Shown here: piece by piece, positions 10,853 to 24,400 of the stretch | How positions within the stretch are numbered: position 1 is the stretch's first letter | How the letters are laid out: the number at the start of each line of letters is the position of its first letter | Assembly: GCF_028453695.1 (NCBI RefSeq) | Contig: NC_135777.1 | Location: 17,163,714 to 17,227,713 of the forward strand | Origin: Augochlora pura | Taxonomy: Eukaryota; Arthropoda; Insecta; Hymenoptera; Halictidae | Direction of reading: 5' to 3' | Length of the DNA stretch: 64,000 nucleotides | Notes under the pieces: model-generated | Seen by the model: only the letters and a program-made list of their open reading frames with translations | Told to the model about the DNA's origin: nothing | Database searches by the model: none | Translations under genes and position numbers: made by a program

Positions 10853-11210
10853 CTCGAAGGAGAAGAAGAAGAAGAAGAAGAAGACGAAGAAGGAAGAATA
10901 GACGAAAGAGAAGAAGAAGAAGAAGAAGAAGGAAAAGATGAAGAAGAGGAAGAAGGAGAAGAAGAAGAAGACGGAGAAGTGGATGAAGGAAGAGACGGAT
11001 GAACGAAGGAAGAAGAAGAAGACAGAGAAGTGGAAGTAGCAAGAGTAGGATGGACGAAGGAAGAAGTGAAGGAAGAAAGAAGAGCACGACGAGGAGGGAA
11101 AAAAGGAAGAAGCGGAACCGAGGAAAAAGGAAAGCGGCGCGAGGGAATGCGGGCTCGAATATGTCAGGGGGAAAAGAGAGTAGTGAAAGACAGAAACAAA
11201 GAGAAAGAGG

Positions 11211-11245
<35 letters not shown>
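10853..11245 (+). repeat. Long purine-rich tract (GAA/GGA-rich, ending in (GA)n)
   Basis: About 390 bases are overwhelmingly A and G on the plus strand, with few pyrimidine interruptions. The tract begins as (GAA)n at about 10860 and ends as (GA)n at about 11213-11242. The strand bias gives long meaningless frames on both strands: Lys/Arg/Glu-rich on plus, Ser/Phe/Leu-rich on minus. Such mirror-like polypurine tracts can adopt triplex (H-DNA) structure. Confidence 0.85.
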
Positions 11246-11247
<2 letters not shown>

Positions 11248-11249
11248 GG

Positions 11250-14200
11250 GGAGAGCAAAAGAGACAAACAGGCCACACAGGGAGAGTGTCTTAACCACAC
11301 AGGTATCGCGGTATCGATGGCAGCCGGTCGTGCGAAACGATTAGCAAACCGTAACGCACCAGAAATCAGGCTCCGGTGTATATGTATACGTCGGGACAGG
11401 TCAATCAACTCTAAATAATCGCGAATAATGAGCTGTACCCGCTTCCCTAACGAGCCTTTCTACTTATCAATTGCCGCTTTCGATATACTCTCAAAGGAAA
11501 ATCCTGACGTGACCAAGATACTGTGAAGAGTATGCTAGTGGATTAAATTATCATCTTCGAATTAAGGAGGGGTTAATGTTCCAGCGGTAGTCGCCAGTGT
11601 TTTTGGATAACAGTTATTTGTTTATAGAATCGTTATGAATTATTATAAAGTTAATAACATTTTTGAGAATTTTCATTCAAGTGTTGAAATACCAGGAAAA
11701 CAATTGTCTGCCTATACATGTAATAAATACAAAATAAAGCCAAATCTTGAAATAAATCAATTTAATTAATAATCTCCTGAGAAACGTCAAAGGTTTGGAT
11801 AGTAGAGATCGCGGTGTGTTTATACAGAACAAAAATTGCCTGCATCTATTCCAAAGGATAAAGGTCACAAATCTTGTTTCTTCTTAATAATTTCAGCAAG
11901 CTGAAAATAGCAGGTTGGTACTCATCAATTATTTTAATTTATCCACTGCTTTAAATAGCATATGTTTATTCGTGCCATGAATACGTAGAATTCGCAATCT
12001 AGTAATTAGCATATTCAAAACAGAATTATACAAGAAACGTGTAACTTAAACGAGGTCCAGACGACATCTTGAATTTTATAAGATATTTACGAAGTAGATG
12101 CAATATCAAATATTTGAATTAGTATAAAATTTTGTTAATAGTAATATCGTAAGAATAATATCAATACTAATGTTATAATAATAATATCAACACTAATATA
12201 ATAAAAATAATATCAATACTAATGTTATAATAATAATAATAATATTAATACTAATATAATAATAATAATATCAATACTAATATTATAATAATAATATTAA
12301 TAACGACATAAAAGAACGTACCAATCGTTTGGTTATAAAATATAGAATGTCATCGTCAGGAACGTGGAAGCGATGAACGGCATCGGCGGCCAACATCCCA
12401 GGAAAAAATGCTTGCGTCGCGTTTCAGCAAACAGTGCTTATTAAGAAACCGTGACATTCTTAAACGCTCGATAAAAGGATTGTTTACCTTATCCGACGCT
12501 GTCTCGCGATGTTGAGTCGATGCAGATGCGGTGAATTGTTCGGACGCGTTTATGCTGAACACATTTACGTGACGCGAATGCTCCCGTAAAAAAAGTTTAG
12601 CGGAGTTTCTTTCGCGATAGCGTCCCGAAGCGGAGCGCTGACATTAACAGTTAAACTTCGAGGAAACCTAAGATAGAGAGATCCGCGATGACAGATTGCT
12701 GGACGCTAATGCTGATCGAATATGATAACGTCGTTGTAGGCGGTCGACGGGTAAGGCGAGACGGAAGTTTAATGAGAAGGAAATGGTAGGTGAAATTCTT
12801 AACATTCGTTCGATTCGAACCGCTGATTTCACGCGGTAATAATAAAAATTAACAGACCAAGCATAAAACTGCAGAGTCATTGGAAGGATTCGAGGAAATT
12901 TTTATGTTATTTCCAAGTTATTAGAGTTGTTGAAAGAGTAAATTTTTATCTAACTTATGTTTGTTATATTAGCATAGACCATTTTCATTTTGCGTAAAGA
13001 TATTAAATATTTATTAAGTATTTTGTGAAATCACAGTGAAAGAAATCATAAAATATATTTTCACCAAAATATTAATACGTAAGTTTTTACTACTCTAATA
13101 AAAATGCATTGAATGCATCACAAGTCTTTCAAATAATGCTACCATAGCAATATAAATTGCTTTTAAATGAATTTATTTATACATTAAGTCACACTTTGTT
13201 GCAAAAGCTACAAAATATTTAAAAATGTCGCCGTTATCGATTACGATAGAATTTTGATTCATTTCTCAGATATGTGGGACGAGTCCGATAAGTATAGACT
13301 ATTAAAAACTTTTTGGACTTGCGCGGTGATTAATATATTCTATTTCGCGATCTATAATGATAGCAGCGACCTCGTTGATAGTCTCCTCCGCTTTATATCT
13401 TCCGGCTTCGGTGGTTCTAAAGTATAAATCTCATCTGCGAAGCGCCATGCTATATCCAGCCGCGGCATTAATCACTATGGGATAGTCATCAGTCACATAT
13501 GCTGGATACGCCGTGAATATTGAATTTTTTTTTTCTCTCAAATCCAGAATGTCTTAATTTACCGGGGACTTAATAATAGTAATACATTGAGGCGGAATGA
13601 CCGGTAGAGTGCAAGCGATATTAGTACCCTCGATCTTTCAGCCAGCTGACAACTAGTAATCAACGTATTTTGTGCGAAACAAAATGACAAACGACCCGGA
13701 CTGTTGCAACTTAATGGCCCATTGAAGTATTTACGGTAAACGCCGACCGCGGAATATTTTTCACCCAGTATTGGTTTCTTCGAGAAGTAATTTTATTTCG
13801 CAACGAATGTTCTGTAAAAGTGGTAGCAGAAGGTGTCAAAAACCTGGGTGTTGAGAAAGAAATTTTAAGTGATATAAAAATATGAAGTAACATTTACTCC
13901 AAACGTTTAAAAGCCGTCACTCATCTTCTCGTGAAAAAACGAAATTGGGGAGCAGCCGAATGGAATAACAACTTTTTGCAGCCGATGGCCACGAAATACA
14001 CACGCAAACGCGATCCTTTTTTAAACGGTACAGTCCATAGAAAAACTGTTAATACCATGCTTATCATTCGAGACGCGCGTTGCAGCTGAAAAAAATAGAC
14101 AGAACTCGATATACAGTTTGTTTTTATAAAACAGCGATTAAGCGTTATCATTAAATATTTGCTTGACATAAACATCGATAATGACGGAGTTACTATCCGT

Positions 14201-15100
14201 TTCGCCGTGTATCGGCATTATCGGTCGGCGCGGCATTAATTCGCGCGAAGTTACGGTGGAAAGTAATGATAAATACTCGCGTCGCTTCGTCCATATAATT
14301 CAATTAAATCTGCCACACCGAGAGATCGCGTACGCTCAAACAAAACCGAACCCGGCGAGAAACCTGCTCCCTCCCATTTACATATTTGTCTACAGGTATG
14401 CAGCGTGGCGCGTGGTCTCGTAGAGACATGCAACAACCGGGCAGAGAGGGCACTGAAACTGAATCAGTCACCAAATCGAGAACACCGATTCCATTCCCGA
14501 TAAGATTCCAGAAATAATAGAGCCGAGCTAGCGGCGAACCGATTCCGTGCCGCGTGCAAGATAAATTCTAGATCGAAAGTCTCCAAACTGGCATAAACAT
14601 GCTAATATCGCGGCAATATCGGGGCAATATCGAAACTACAAAGTATATTCAAGCGGAATTTCCCGATAAGCCGACTCTGGCTCGTCCATTTCGCAACGTC
14701 GAATCTTATCGGTTGCAACTTCTGCTCGCCGGCCGAGGTTCCGAACTGGGAAGTAAGACCTTCGGCGTTTGGCTTCCTTTTGCCCGTGTCGCGGATGAAT
14801 TAGGATAATCTCGCGGCAACATCGGTTATTAATTTCACGATTATCTTTCGGCTTTGACAGGTGGTTTCGCGATACAATGAAAAAACAGTCCCGTTATCGG
14901 GACGCGAAACTGGTTTCCCTGCGAACCGATGAAAGCACCGCACGCACCGTACGCGGCCGGCGACGCCATTTGCCGGCGTTGAAATCCTGCATGGATACGT
15001 GACAGCGCGTCGCGGATCACGCGGCCGGTGTTCCGAAAATAATCTCCTATTGACTGCCAATGAAAGCAATTAAGAACGATATCTTGCCACTGACACACAT
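11250..15100. other. Gene-free stretch with AT-rich simple repeats
   Basis: No supported gene. An AATA/ATA-rich imperfect array at about 12120-12305 repeats a pattern near 'aataatatcaatactaatat'. GC-richer patches at about 14200-14800 give short chance frames. Confidence 0.5.
12120..12305. repeat. AT-rich imperfect tandem array (AATAATATCAATACTAAT-type)
   Basis: The phrase 'aatatcaatactaat' recurs about five times, separated by (ATA)n stretches. Confidence 0.65.
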
Positions 15101-15119
15101 TTCGAACGCGAAACAAAAA

Positions 15120-15224
15120 GCGCGGACGGCTACGCGCGCGTCGCGACGAGACGAGACGAGAGAGAGCTAGGCGTGTCTTCGCGTTGATCGCTTCTGTCGA
15201 TTTGTCGGTCGTACGATGTACAAG
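15120..15224 (+). other. Candidate plus-strand first exon with a three-codon coding start (ATG TAC AAG)
   Basis: A CpG-rich segment with CGACGAGACGAGACGAG repeats leads to ATGTACAAG|GTGAGAC. The ATG is at 15216-15218 and a consensus donor GT at 15225. If spliced here, the first coding exon would encode only Met-Tyr-Lys in phase 0. In insects, secreted and cuticular protein genes commonly have a very short first coding exon ahead of a long intron (family knowledge). I could not identify a matching second exon, so this may be chance. Confidence 0.25.
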
Positions 15225-15554
15225 GTGAGACGTCGCGATGCTAGTACAATGCTATCAATATCTTGACAGTGTTTATTTATTTATTTACTAGTGATTGAAA
15301 CTAGATGGTTTATTTGACGAATACTGGATTGTTGCATGTAAGATATATGTTTGATATCATCTATAACTATTATTTATATATTTAATATGTTTAATATATG
15401 TTTTTATATATTTAGAGAAATTATAAATTATTTTGCGTCCTTCGTTAATACTGTTGAACTATTTTAAAAGTGTATCGGTGGATCAGTCGCAAGAATTATT
15501 TAACGCGCAACTAAATTAAATGCAAAAACTGATTGACATGTATGAGTAATAATT

Positions 15555-15690
15555 ATGTTATATTTACGGTATATGTACGTTATATATACGTTGCATGTAT
15601 GTTGAATGTATGTTATATGCATGTTACATTTATGTTATATGTATGTAACATTTATATTATATGTATGTTACATGTATATTACACGTATAC
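15555..15690. repeat. Imperfect 15-18 bp minisatellite (TATGTTATATGTATGT-type)
   Basis: Successive variants of TATGTTATATGYATGTTACAT repeat with drift. It is non-coding. Confidence 0.6.
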
Positions 15691-16215
15691 AAACGTGCTA
15701 GTTCCTTGCACACATAGAACCAAGATATATCAACGTTACGGCTGAAAAATGTGTTAACTATCCTTCAACGCTGGCTCTGATTAGTAATATCATTTGACAA
15801 AAGAATGTAGGCCAATAAACTCTTTATAACCGATGCAAGGTCAACATGATTTCTGCGTCACGAGACGCGCGCAGCCCGAAAGTATCCTTTAAACTCGAAC
15901 CGAGTCCCTTATCCTTCACGGGACAACTCAATTTTAAGATCATTGCGCGATTATCTTCAATCAAACCGGTCGACCTTCAACCTGCGATTTCTTGCTTAGA
16001 AAAAAAAGGAGCAATAAGCACAGTACCATGGCGTCGATTTACCTAACGACGGTATCTTGTGTTGCTCGACGTCTCTTCCAAGAAAATTATTGCAAAAATT
16101 AACAATTGTCTTGAATCCGTTTTCACGTTAACGAATGACGGAATAAGAGAAAATAAATGAAACAGCAGCTGTGTATTTATATTGCAATCGAGTCAAAGAC
16201 ACAGAGTTTCCCATC

Positions 16216-16241
16216 AATTGGATCATTCCCTTGATCCAATT
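16216..16241. repeat. Perfect inverted repeat: 10 bp arms, 6 bp loop
   Basis: AATTGGATCA at 16216-16225 is the exact reverse complement of TGATCCAATT at 16232-16241. The loop is TTCCCT. There is no T-run after it and no neighbouring gene to terminate, so its role is unknown. Confidence 0.8.
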
Positions 16242-19200
16242 CGGTTCGCATAATATTGATTCGACGATTGCGTAAATAGTACGCCGGATTTCAATTGTCG
16301 CAATCATTTTCTGAAGTCGCATTGTTGATATTTATATATATCGTAAACATTCCTATTATTTTATATTCAATCTCCTAATGCAAATCCATGGTCTATAAAC
16401 GTATCATTTAAAGCAAAAGTGTCGTAAGTCAATTCTCCGCTACACTAATTTAATCTTAACATTATTAAATAATATTTAATCACATCTGTCAAATCTCTGT
16501 CGGAAAATATAAAAATAATTGTGCGATTCACGACAACTATCGTCTTCTTCCGTTTAAAATACAACGCGAACTTTACTCTATTAGGTTGTTTCGCCGTTAA
16601 TCGCGCCGATAACAGACAATTAAATATTCCGAATCGCGATTTTCCATTACGCGTTACGTGAGCCACGAACGTGATTCAGACAAACGAACTCGCGGACATT
16701 CTTCTTCCGATTTAAATTGCTCGCAGGGTCAGCTAAAACCCCGGAAACAGGCATATCACGCCTCATTACGACCGATTCTCTCTACCCAGCAAGAAAGGTC
16801 GCGCAATAAAGACAGCCGCGTTTGCATCCACGTTGCATGATCATACATGGAAGCCTTTTATTCGCTGATCGAAACCGATTGCCCGAACATCTGGCACGTC
16901 GATTCTCGATTAGACGAGTCTGCTCGCGAGGGACAATTAAAATCTGAATGTTGTGCAATTTCACGTTAAGAGGCTCGAATAACTATCTACCGAAGCAGCG
17001 ATTTGATTTTACGATAAGACAATTCTCTTAGATTAGGAAACTGGTTAGCAATTTTACGATCACCATATTTTCTCATTACAACATTTGCGACCGACAGCGT
17101 GGATAACGAAATTTCCTTTTGTATTATAATTATACAGAATTTGTAATGTTTTCGATTCCTGAGATTATTTCGTCGAACATCGATGGTAAATGTTCAGTAA
17201 ATATGGACGAATAAAACAAATGATATGGATGGAAAATTAATAAATTAATGAAGATTAATAAATTGATTATATATAGCTTAAAAAACGAAATTTGGAGAGG
17301 CATACATCATTTTGTAATACATATACCGTATATTTTACTATATCCAATAATTCAGAAAAATCGAATATGCTTCAATGGATAAGTTCCTCGAGTCAGAATG
17401 GTTAACTGTTTTATCCGATCGTTCCTCCAGATTTCCAACAACGTCTCCTAATTAAAAATCACGCCAAATCCTGTACACTCGTTGCTATCACTTCATGAAT
17501 TTCAAAATCATCGTTTCAAAAAATTATCGGGGTTAGAGTGTCGCTTATTCAGACTTTAAGTGCAAGAACAGTCAGACGATTCGTATAAAAAACGATATAC
17601 GATTTTATCTTATCTTATCTCGTGCAATCTACCGTCTGATTATTGTATAAATACGCTTTCTAGCACATCGGATACTTGTGCAGTCGAAAAAGGGTCATAC
17701 TGAATTTCTTTTTTTCAAGATAATAATTCGAGTGACTGGCGCTTCACGTGGAACAGTACAGAAAAGTTAAATCGACTTAACTGGCGCTATGAGAACTGTG
17801 GTATACTCGAAATAGATTTTTGTTTTCACGTGAAAAGATTAAAGCGTTGTTCCTAATCGTTTGAAAACATTTGTGTTTGCAGTAGGTCGTTTGGTTGTCC
17901 GATGCATCGAGAGCAGACCGCCAGCATTTCTCGTCGCATTAACGTCTTAGTTACATAATGCCGACTTCGTATCTGCTAAAGAGCAGATTTTTTACGATTG
18001 GCAGATGATTATCGTTCCTGCAGTCGTGTTGTTCTCGTTAAGAAGACGCCGTTTGCCGGAGATTAACATAGTACAAGCAAGAAGTTCGCGCGAAAGTAGC
18101 ATAGCCGTTGACGCGGTTATTATTACGCTCGTTACGGAAAATTTTCCAACTGCTTTATTTACGGAAATACAGTTTTAGGAAAACCTTGCCACGTGCGATA
18201 GTCGTTTATCGGTCGTTCCTGGCATAATTATTTAATGACGAGCCGAACGAAAAAGTTCAAAGTAAAAACAAGCGCCTCGTACATTTTGTAACATTGTTTT
18301 TCTAGATGACGGGGCGCGGTAACGTTTTCAGGCTTTCGTAATCTTTACACGCGAAACATTTTGTCAGCAGTGAAGTATTCCGGCATTGATAATTTCAAGA
18401 TTCGTCAGCCGCGTAATCGTGTAAAAAGATAAGCTTCTCGGATTCTATCGAAAGAAATCGTCAAGAAATAGAATAGTATTTTTAATGCCCTGAATAAGCT
18501 TCCAATCTTTTTGCTAAATAACAATATTTCTCACCTGTTGCGAGTAGGTGATATCAGTTGAAAAATTCCATCTTTTTCTAAATAATTTTAATAAGTTAAA
18601 CATGACGTATCGGATTATATTTATTTTAACTATATCGCCGATTTAAATCTTGTCTGCTAATTTTTGTCACAAATATATAAAAACCGCAGTATATTTGACA
18701 ACTAATCTTCCAACCGATTTCTTATATCACAGTTCTAGAAATGTTAAAGCTGACGATTACGCTACACGAATCACCGAAGCAAGTTTTATAATTAATAACT
18801 ATTTTAAATCTAAGTGAGATCGATCTTGTCATTTTTACGAGGCAATGCACAACAGTCGCTAATATTATTCGTTTAACGTTAATATGACCTCAGCTGAATC
18901 GTTCTGTGATATTTTCACAGCCCGCTAATGGCCGCAATATCCCGCAAATAACTTTTTATCATTAACTTTTTATTGCCACCGTAAATACTTTCAAATTAAT
19001 AGACGCACCGCTCAATTTCTGCAAGTTGTATGCGGCCATTATGCGCCAAACGCTAGTCATCATTATTATATGAAACGGCGAGGTTATCCTCCATATTTTG
19101 CTTCGATACTAAACCTGCTTATCTCTAAACATGCCTAACGCAGTCATAAATTATTTATAACTATTAATGTACAAAGTTGTAGGAAAGACAAATCAACCTT

Positions 19201-19351
19201 TATTCGAAATTATTCATAGAATTCTACGACATTAAAATCGATGTTGAAATTAGATTCTGCGACCCGAGGGGCCTAATTAAAAAGAGATTAAAATAAATAA
19301 ATAAAACGGATTATTCCATATTGAATATGAGATAAATGATAATGTTTCGAA

Positions 19352-19760
19352 GTGCATGGTTCGATGATTTTAGCCCGCTTCGTGTCATTGGCTCGTTACC
19401 GTGATTTTACGACGTTCCCTGTTACCAGCTGTATCGCGTTACCTGCATTTACAGTTGCCGAAAGGCGGACGGCTACCGAGCCGTTTCCGGTTCTGCGCGA
19501 GGAATCCAAGGTTCGCCGCGCAAGTTTCGGCCCATCGTACGACTCCGCGCATTTCGTAACGCCGCGGTATCGCGGCGGTTACGTCAGAATTTCACCGAGC
19601 ACGACCCGGGGCTGTCCCCGATCGTTTTCGCCCGTTGGTTTTCATTTTAGCGGACGTAACGAGTAGCCCAACCACCTCCGGCGACACGGGACACATGTAC
19701 CGGGTCGACGCAAAAGTGCCTGCCCGATTTCAATAGATGCCGCTGAATTATTTATTTAGC
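19352..19760. other. CpG-rich patch
   Basis: GC-rich sequence with frequent CG dinucleotides. One plus-strand frame of 104 codons is open but shows no recognisable domain or splice context. It is likely a regulatory island or chance. Confidence 0.3.
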
Positions 19761-19968
19761 AGCGGCCCCACGCGACGGATTTCAATTTTCGACCGTGTTC
19801 TTCGCTCGATTGGTCAGTTTTTCTGCGATTATTTTGCACTAGATCAACGCGCTCAGTGAGATTCGTTATTATGTATAGTGAGTAACAATGGCACGAGTGA
19901 GTAACTTTGAACACGAAATAATTTTTTGACAGTAGTATATTGCTAGTAGAGCAATAGTATAGTATCGA

Positions 19969-20088
19969 TAATATAATATTTACTATCGATACTATAATAT
20001 TTATTATCAATATTTTAATATTTATTATCAATACTATAATATTTATTATCAATACTATAATATTTACCATCAATACTATACTATTGAC
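19969..20088. repeat. 21 bp minisatellite, about 5 copies
   Basis: The unit CTATAATATTTATTATCAAT plus A is repeated head to tail with minor changes. Because 21 is a multiple of 3 it produces a spurious Ile/Asn-rich frame on the minus strand. Confidence 0.75.
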
Positions 20089-20399
20089 TGTCATTAACAG
20101 ACTGAACAGTTTAATAAACAATGAGTAGAAATTCTTTTTGCAAACATTGCTGACTGTTGAAACGACGAAAGAAATGAAAAAAAGATTTTGCTTTAACTAT
20201 TTTATCTAACGTATATAGTTATCGATCAGACATCGTGAAAATCTCCAGTTTTATGATATTTAATTGCTTGTAGATCGTAATAAAAATTCGAATCGCTTGC
20301 GAGAATTTTAGAAATATAAGAAACTCCTATAATTGACTGAAACAACAAACTTCAGTAAATCATTCCGTGTTCCACCGTTCTATATTTCGTCCACTCACG

Positions 20400-20488
20400 T
20401 TTGACATACATGCATAAAATCCACAGTCCATTTATGCCAATTTGAATAAAGCGAATTTTAATAGAACTTGTAGAATGCAAAAGAGTTA
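20400..20488. mobile_element. Degenerate TTAA element fragment (family D-like)
   Basis: It contains the dispersed motif GCATAAAATCCACAGTCC and ends GAATGCAAAAGAG-TTAA. Read in reverse this starts CTCTTTTGCATTC, close to the end found at 53708-53724. It is non-coding and its left limit is uncertain. Confidence 0.35.
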
Positions 20489-20639
20489 AATTAGCATTCA
20501 TTGTAACTAAATTTCTATTCTCACTTTCGTTGATGAAATTATCGTGGGGACTTTTGAAAATGGTATAAGAAGTGGAATTACTATTTTTCGAATTCCCGTT
20601 TATAACGAGATTTAATAAAATTATCATTTTATTAAATCT

Positions 20640-21387
20640 CTTCGGTAATTCGTAAGCCTGTCTCCGAAGCAACCGATGAACACAGCAACCTCGATCCGCA
20701 ACGAAATCGGCAGAAGCGAGCGAAAACGGGTAACGTTAGTAAATAAATAATTTGGGTGATATCTACTGGAATCGAGCATGGCCGAATACGTGCACACCGC
20801 TTCGAACGAGAGCCGACCCGTAGAGCAAGCAGATGAAATAAATATGCGGAGGTCATGGGTCGTTTCTGTCGTCTTCGGGGCATCAGCATTGCTAATGCCT
20901 CGCACACTGGTCGCAATCAGCGACGTCCTCTTCCACCGTGCCGTCCATCCGGACGAAAAATGAAACGCGGCATTATCCACTTTCCTCGGTTCGAGGACCC
21001 AGGTGACCGTTTCTGACCCGGTTTTTAATGGGACTTTCTAATCAGTAGGGCCATTTAATTAAGGCACTGTTCCGGTGAGTACAACTCGCGAGCCACTTCG
21101 ACGGTGTCCGGACACTGTCGAATATACCGAAATTCCTTGATTATGCTGTCATTCTCATTAATATTCGGTTACTATTAAACCTCAAACGACGGAAAGGTAC
21201 ATCGAATCAGTTTAGTAGTATAACTTACAGTCCGTGTGAAAAGTATTCGTACGGCGTTGGAATGGAATAATCTTTATGTAATTGGGCCAGCGATTTGAAT
21301 AGTTTCGGAATATGGTACATTGTACTACCTTAGTTCTAATTAATGTTATTAGTGTTATTATTACCATTATTATGATTATTACCATTA

Positions 21388-21418
<31 letters not shown>

Positions 21419-24400
21419 CATCATTATTATAATTATTATTATTATCGTGATTGTCTTCTTGCCCAAAAAAATTATACTTGTTATATCGTGTATCAATGTC
21501 ATTCCATGACTATCAGTTATCATTGTATACCATCGTTATTTCATTATCTTCTTATCGAAGAAACCAAAATCTTCTTCTTTCCATTATTTCACCCGTATCT
21601 CATCCTTGATCTCCGTCTACGCCACGTCATCTTCAAAACTCAAATTTCACCATACTAATCCTTACAATACCTAAACCCCACCACACAAGTTAGATCTACT
21701 ACATTACTATAGTTATAGGAGACAACAACAATTATTAATATTTCTATGAACTGCAGATAATTAAAGACAACTGATGCCTAAAATCACAAACTCACTTTAA
21801 CAATTAATTCTCGAATTCGAATGAATTATTAACGAATTCATCCATTTGTTAAGCTCATTCTTCGAGAAAAAAAGTACTCCGTTGTTCTCGAATCTGAAAT
21901 TGCGACACAACCTTGGCAATCCTTATTAGCGAATTGATGAACAAATCGGGGAAGCGAGGAATTTGTTTAACTAACTTGTTAGTTACTCGTTGCGTCTTGC
22001 GACGAGCTTCCGTTGAAACGCGACGTCAATATACATACCGACAATCGACAGGTTTCTTGTTTTATTCACTTGATTCTTCGCTGAAGTATGTTTTTCCGAA
22101 GATTTCTTAAAATACACACATTCATCGTCGGCCGGCGCGATTTCCTACGAATCGCTTCGATGAATTCAAGACTTCTGTCGTTGGCTGTAAATACTGATCG
22201 TCGAAGTTTACACGAACGAATTTATAGCGCTACCTTGAGGTGAGGATTTGCTTGAATTTCCCTTGAAATCGAACCGTGGATTAAATATAAAAGTAACATT
22301 AATACTCAAAGTTATCATTAATACTCAAAGTTAACATTAATACATTTAACAAATTATTTTCAAATCAAATATCATTACGATTACCCTCTTAATCAATTTT
22401 TATTTCAAATATAAAAATATTCGAAACCCAACACCAACGAATTCATAACATAACCTTAAAATGAACTATTACTTTAAATTTAATTACAGTTAATTACTGC
22501 TTTAGGTATAAAAATGTTCGTAATTTATAAACTATCCTTGAAATATCCAAAATTTATATCAACGAATTTTTTACTATATTAAATTTATAATTTAATTAAT
22601 CTTGCTTTAAATACTGTAAATATAAAAGAAGAAAAATAGTATAACTCTTCAATTTTTATCCCAACGATAAATCATGTTAATACGGTAATAATTATTTGAA
22701 ACGGAACAAGACTCGGTTGACGGAAATACGTCACACGTGCTGCGGAAGTTTTACGGGGCACGTACAGACATTACGGAACTCGGACGAGTGTCTTCGTCGA
22801 GGCTGTATTGTCCAGCAACGTGTTCGATTATACCGCGTCGAATATTAATGAGAATTCACGTGACCCGATTCTTAACGAATGTAATTTTTCATCGGCAAGC
22901 ATAACAAGCAGCCGAGCGTAATTACGTATAATTTTGTCAGCCGGTTTCCACCGTCGCGGCGATCTCGCGCTGCTTCTTTTTATCGTCGCAGAATCGATGC
23001 GTGCCATTTTTTGAACGCTCGAGGTACGTGCGCGCACGGTTCGAGAGAACTCGAATGAACGCGATAAATGTGTATTCTATGTCTAGGCGAGCGGGACCGT
23101 ACGACTGTACCCACTTACGAGTTAACCCTCCGTCTGTCAAATGGATCCATTAAACTTAATCATTCGTCGACAATGTTGTTAATTATCTTGAAATATGACT
23201 CTTTGACGTTTGCACAGTAGCAAAATCTCTCTGTCGATTATATCTCTTCATGACAAAACTACAGTCCGCTCTAATAATTAATCAATTGCTTTTCATTAGA
23301 CAATTTAAACTAAATTTCATTCGACCGTATCTCTTCGCAAATTGAAACCCTTGCAATTGATTCGTATCACTTATACGAGACGTGAAATATTTTGTAACTA
23401 ATTGCGAATTTTATGGATCTCCGACGAACACGATGAAAATAAAATTGCGAGGGTATTAAAAGATCCTGAGAATATTTTCATTTTATACACGTCCCGGTTG
23501 AATTATTCAAAGAGACGGGACATTTTCATTCGGCGTACGCGTCGTTCAATCAATTACGAGGATATTTATTACACTTAAAAATCCGCGGTCACTTTCTTCT
23601 TGGCACTTTGTCGCCTCTGTTGCTCGGTGTTCCACGAACTTTCCAGCTTTTCTACGGTTCGCCGTAAAAACCCGACGGACGGTTGTATGTTTTATAGGAT
23701 AGGTGTGTGCGACGCGCGCCTGACCCTCGTGAAAGTTCACATGCGTGACACATGCGTCAGAGGATCAGAGAGATCCACACGGGCGTGTAGGCCCCCGTAG
23801 ATCTCTGGTCGGAGCAAACAAACTCGCCTAATCGCTTCCATATTTCTGTGTAATTCGAGGTGTTCCGCGGAACGTTCTGTTTCGTGGAGCGGTGTAATTG
23901 ATAAACAGATCTGCGGTTTTGCGGGAAATCATTAATCGAAGGCTTGTAATCAATATTGAGAGGTGATTTTCAGGAAAGAGAATATCGCCGGCGCGATCCC
24001 CGTCTATCGATCATTTAGAAAATCGAAGCAGACGTCCGCGAGAAACACGCGTGTAATATTATCGGAAATTATCGTTTCATCTAGACTTCGGGTTCTGGTC
24101 TTCAGTTACCGATGCAATCTCTAAACTGCATTTCCTATAACATTATTCTAGTTTGTTGCACGCGCAACACGAATGTCAACGATATCGATTATCGTTCGGA
24201 TCGACGCGGACAACTAATTACAGCATATTTTTAACGCTCGAATCGCTTTCGAAGCGGCAAGAAATTTAAATGGGAAACGGATTCTCGTAAGTATAGCGTT
24301 AAATAATGCTTGTTACGTGACAATACGTCCCGGACGATTTATTACGAAAGTGGATCCGTAATCTTGCGTAAATAACAATCTTTTCACCTCGATCGATTTT

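Larger units (their letters stand above)
15225..19350. other. Gene-free AT-rich stretch
   Basis: No supported gene. It contains an imperfect TATGTTATATGTATGT-type array (15555-15690), a perfect hairpin (16216-16241), and a motif at about 18671 (aaatatataaaaaccgcagt) resembling the dispersed GCATAAAAATCCGCAGT element. Confidence 0.5.

Noticed and set aside
10601..11418. Several 100-225 codon frames on both strands
   Set aside because: They are by-products of the polypurine tract; low-complexity translations on both strands with no domain.
23121..23160. TTAACCCTCCGTCTGTC as another TTAA element start
   Set aside because: No matching inverted terminus found within about 400 bases.
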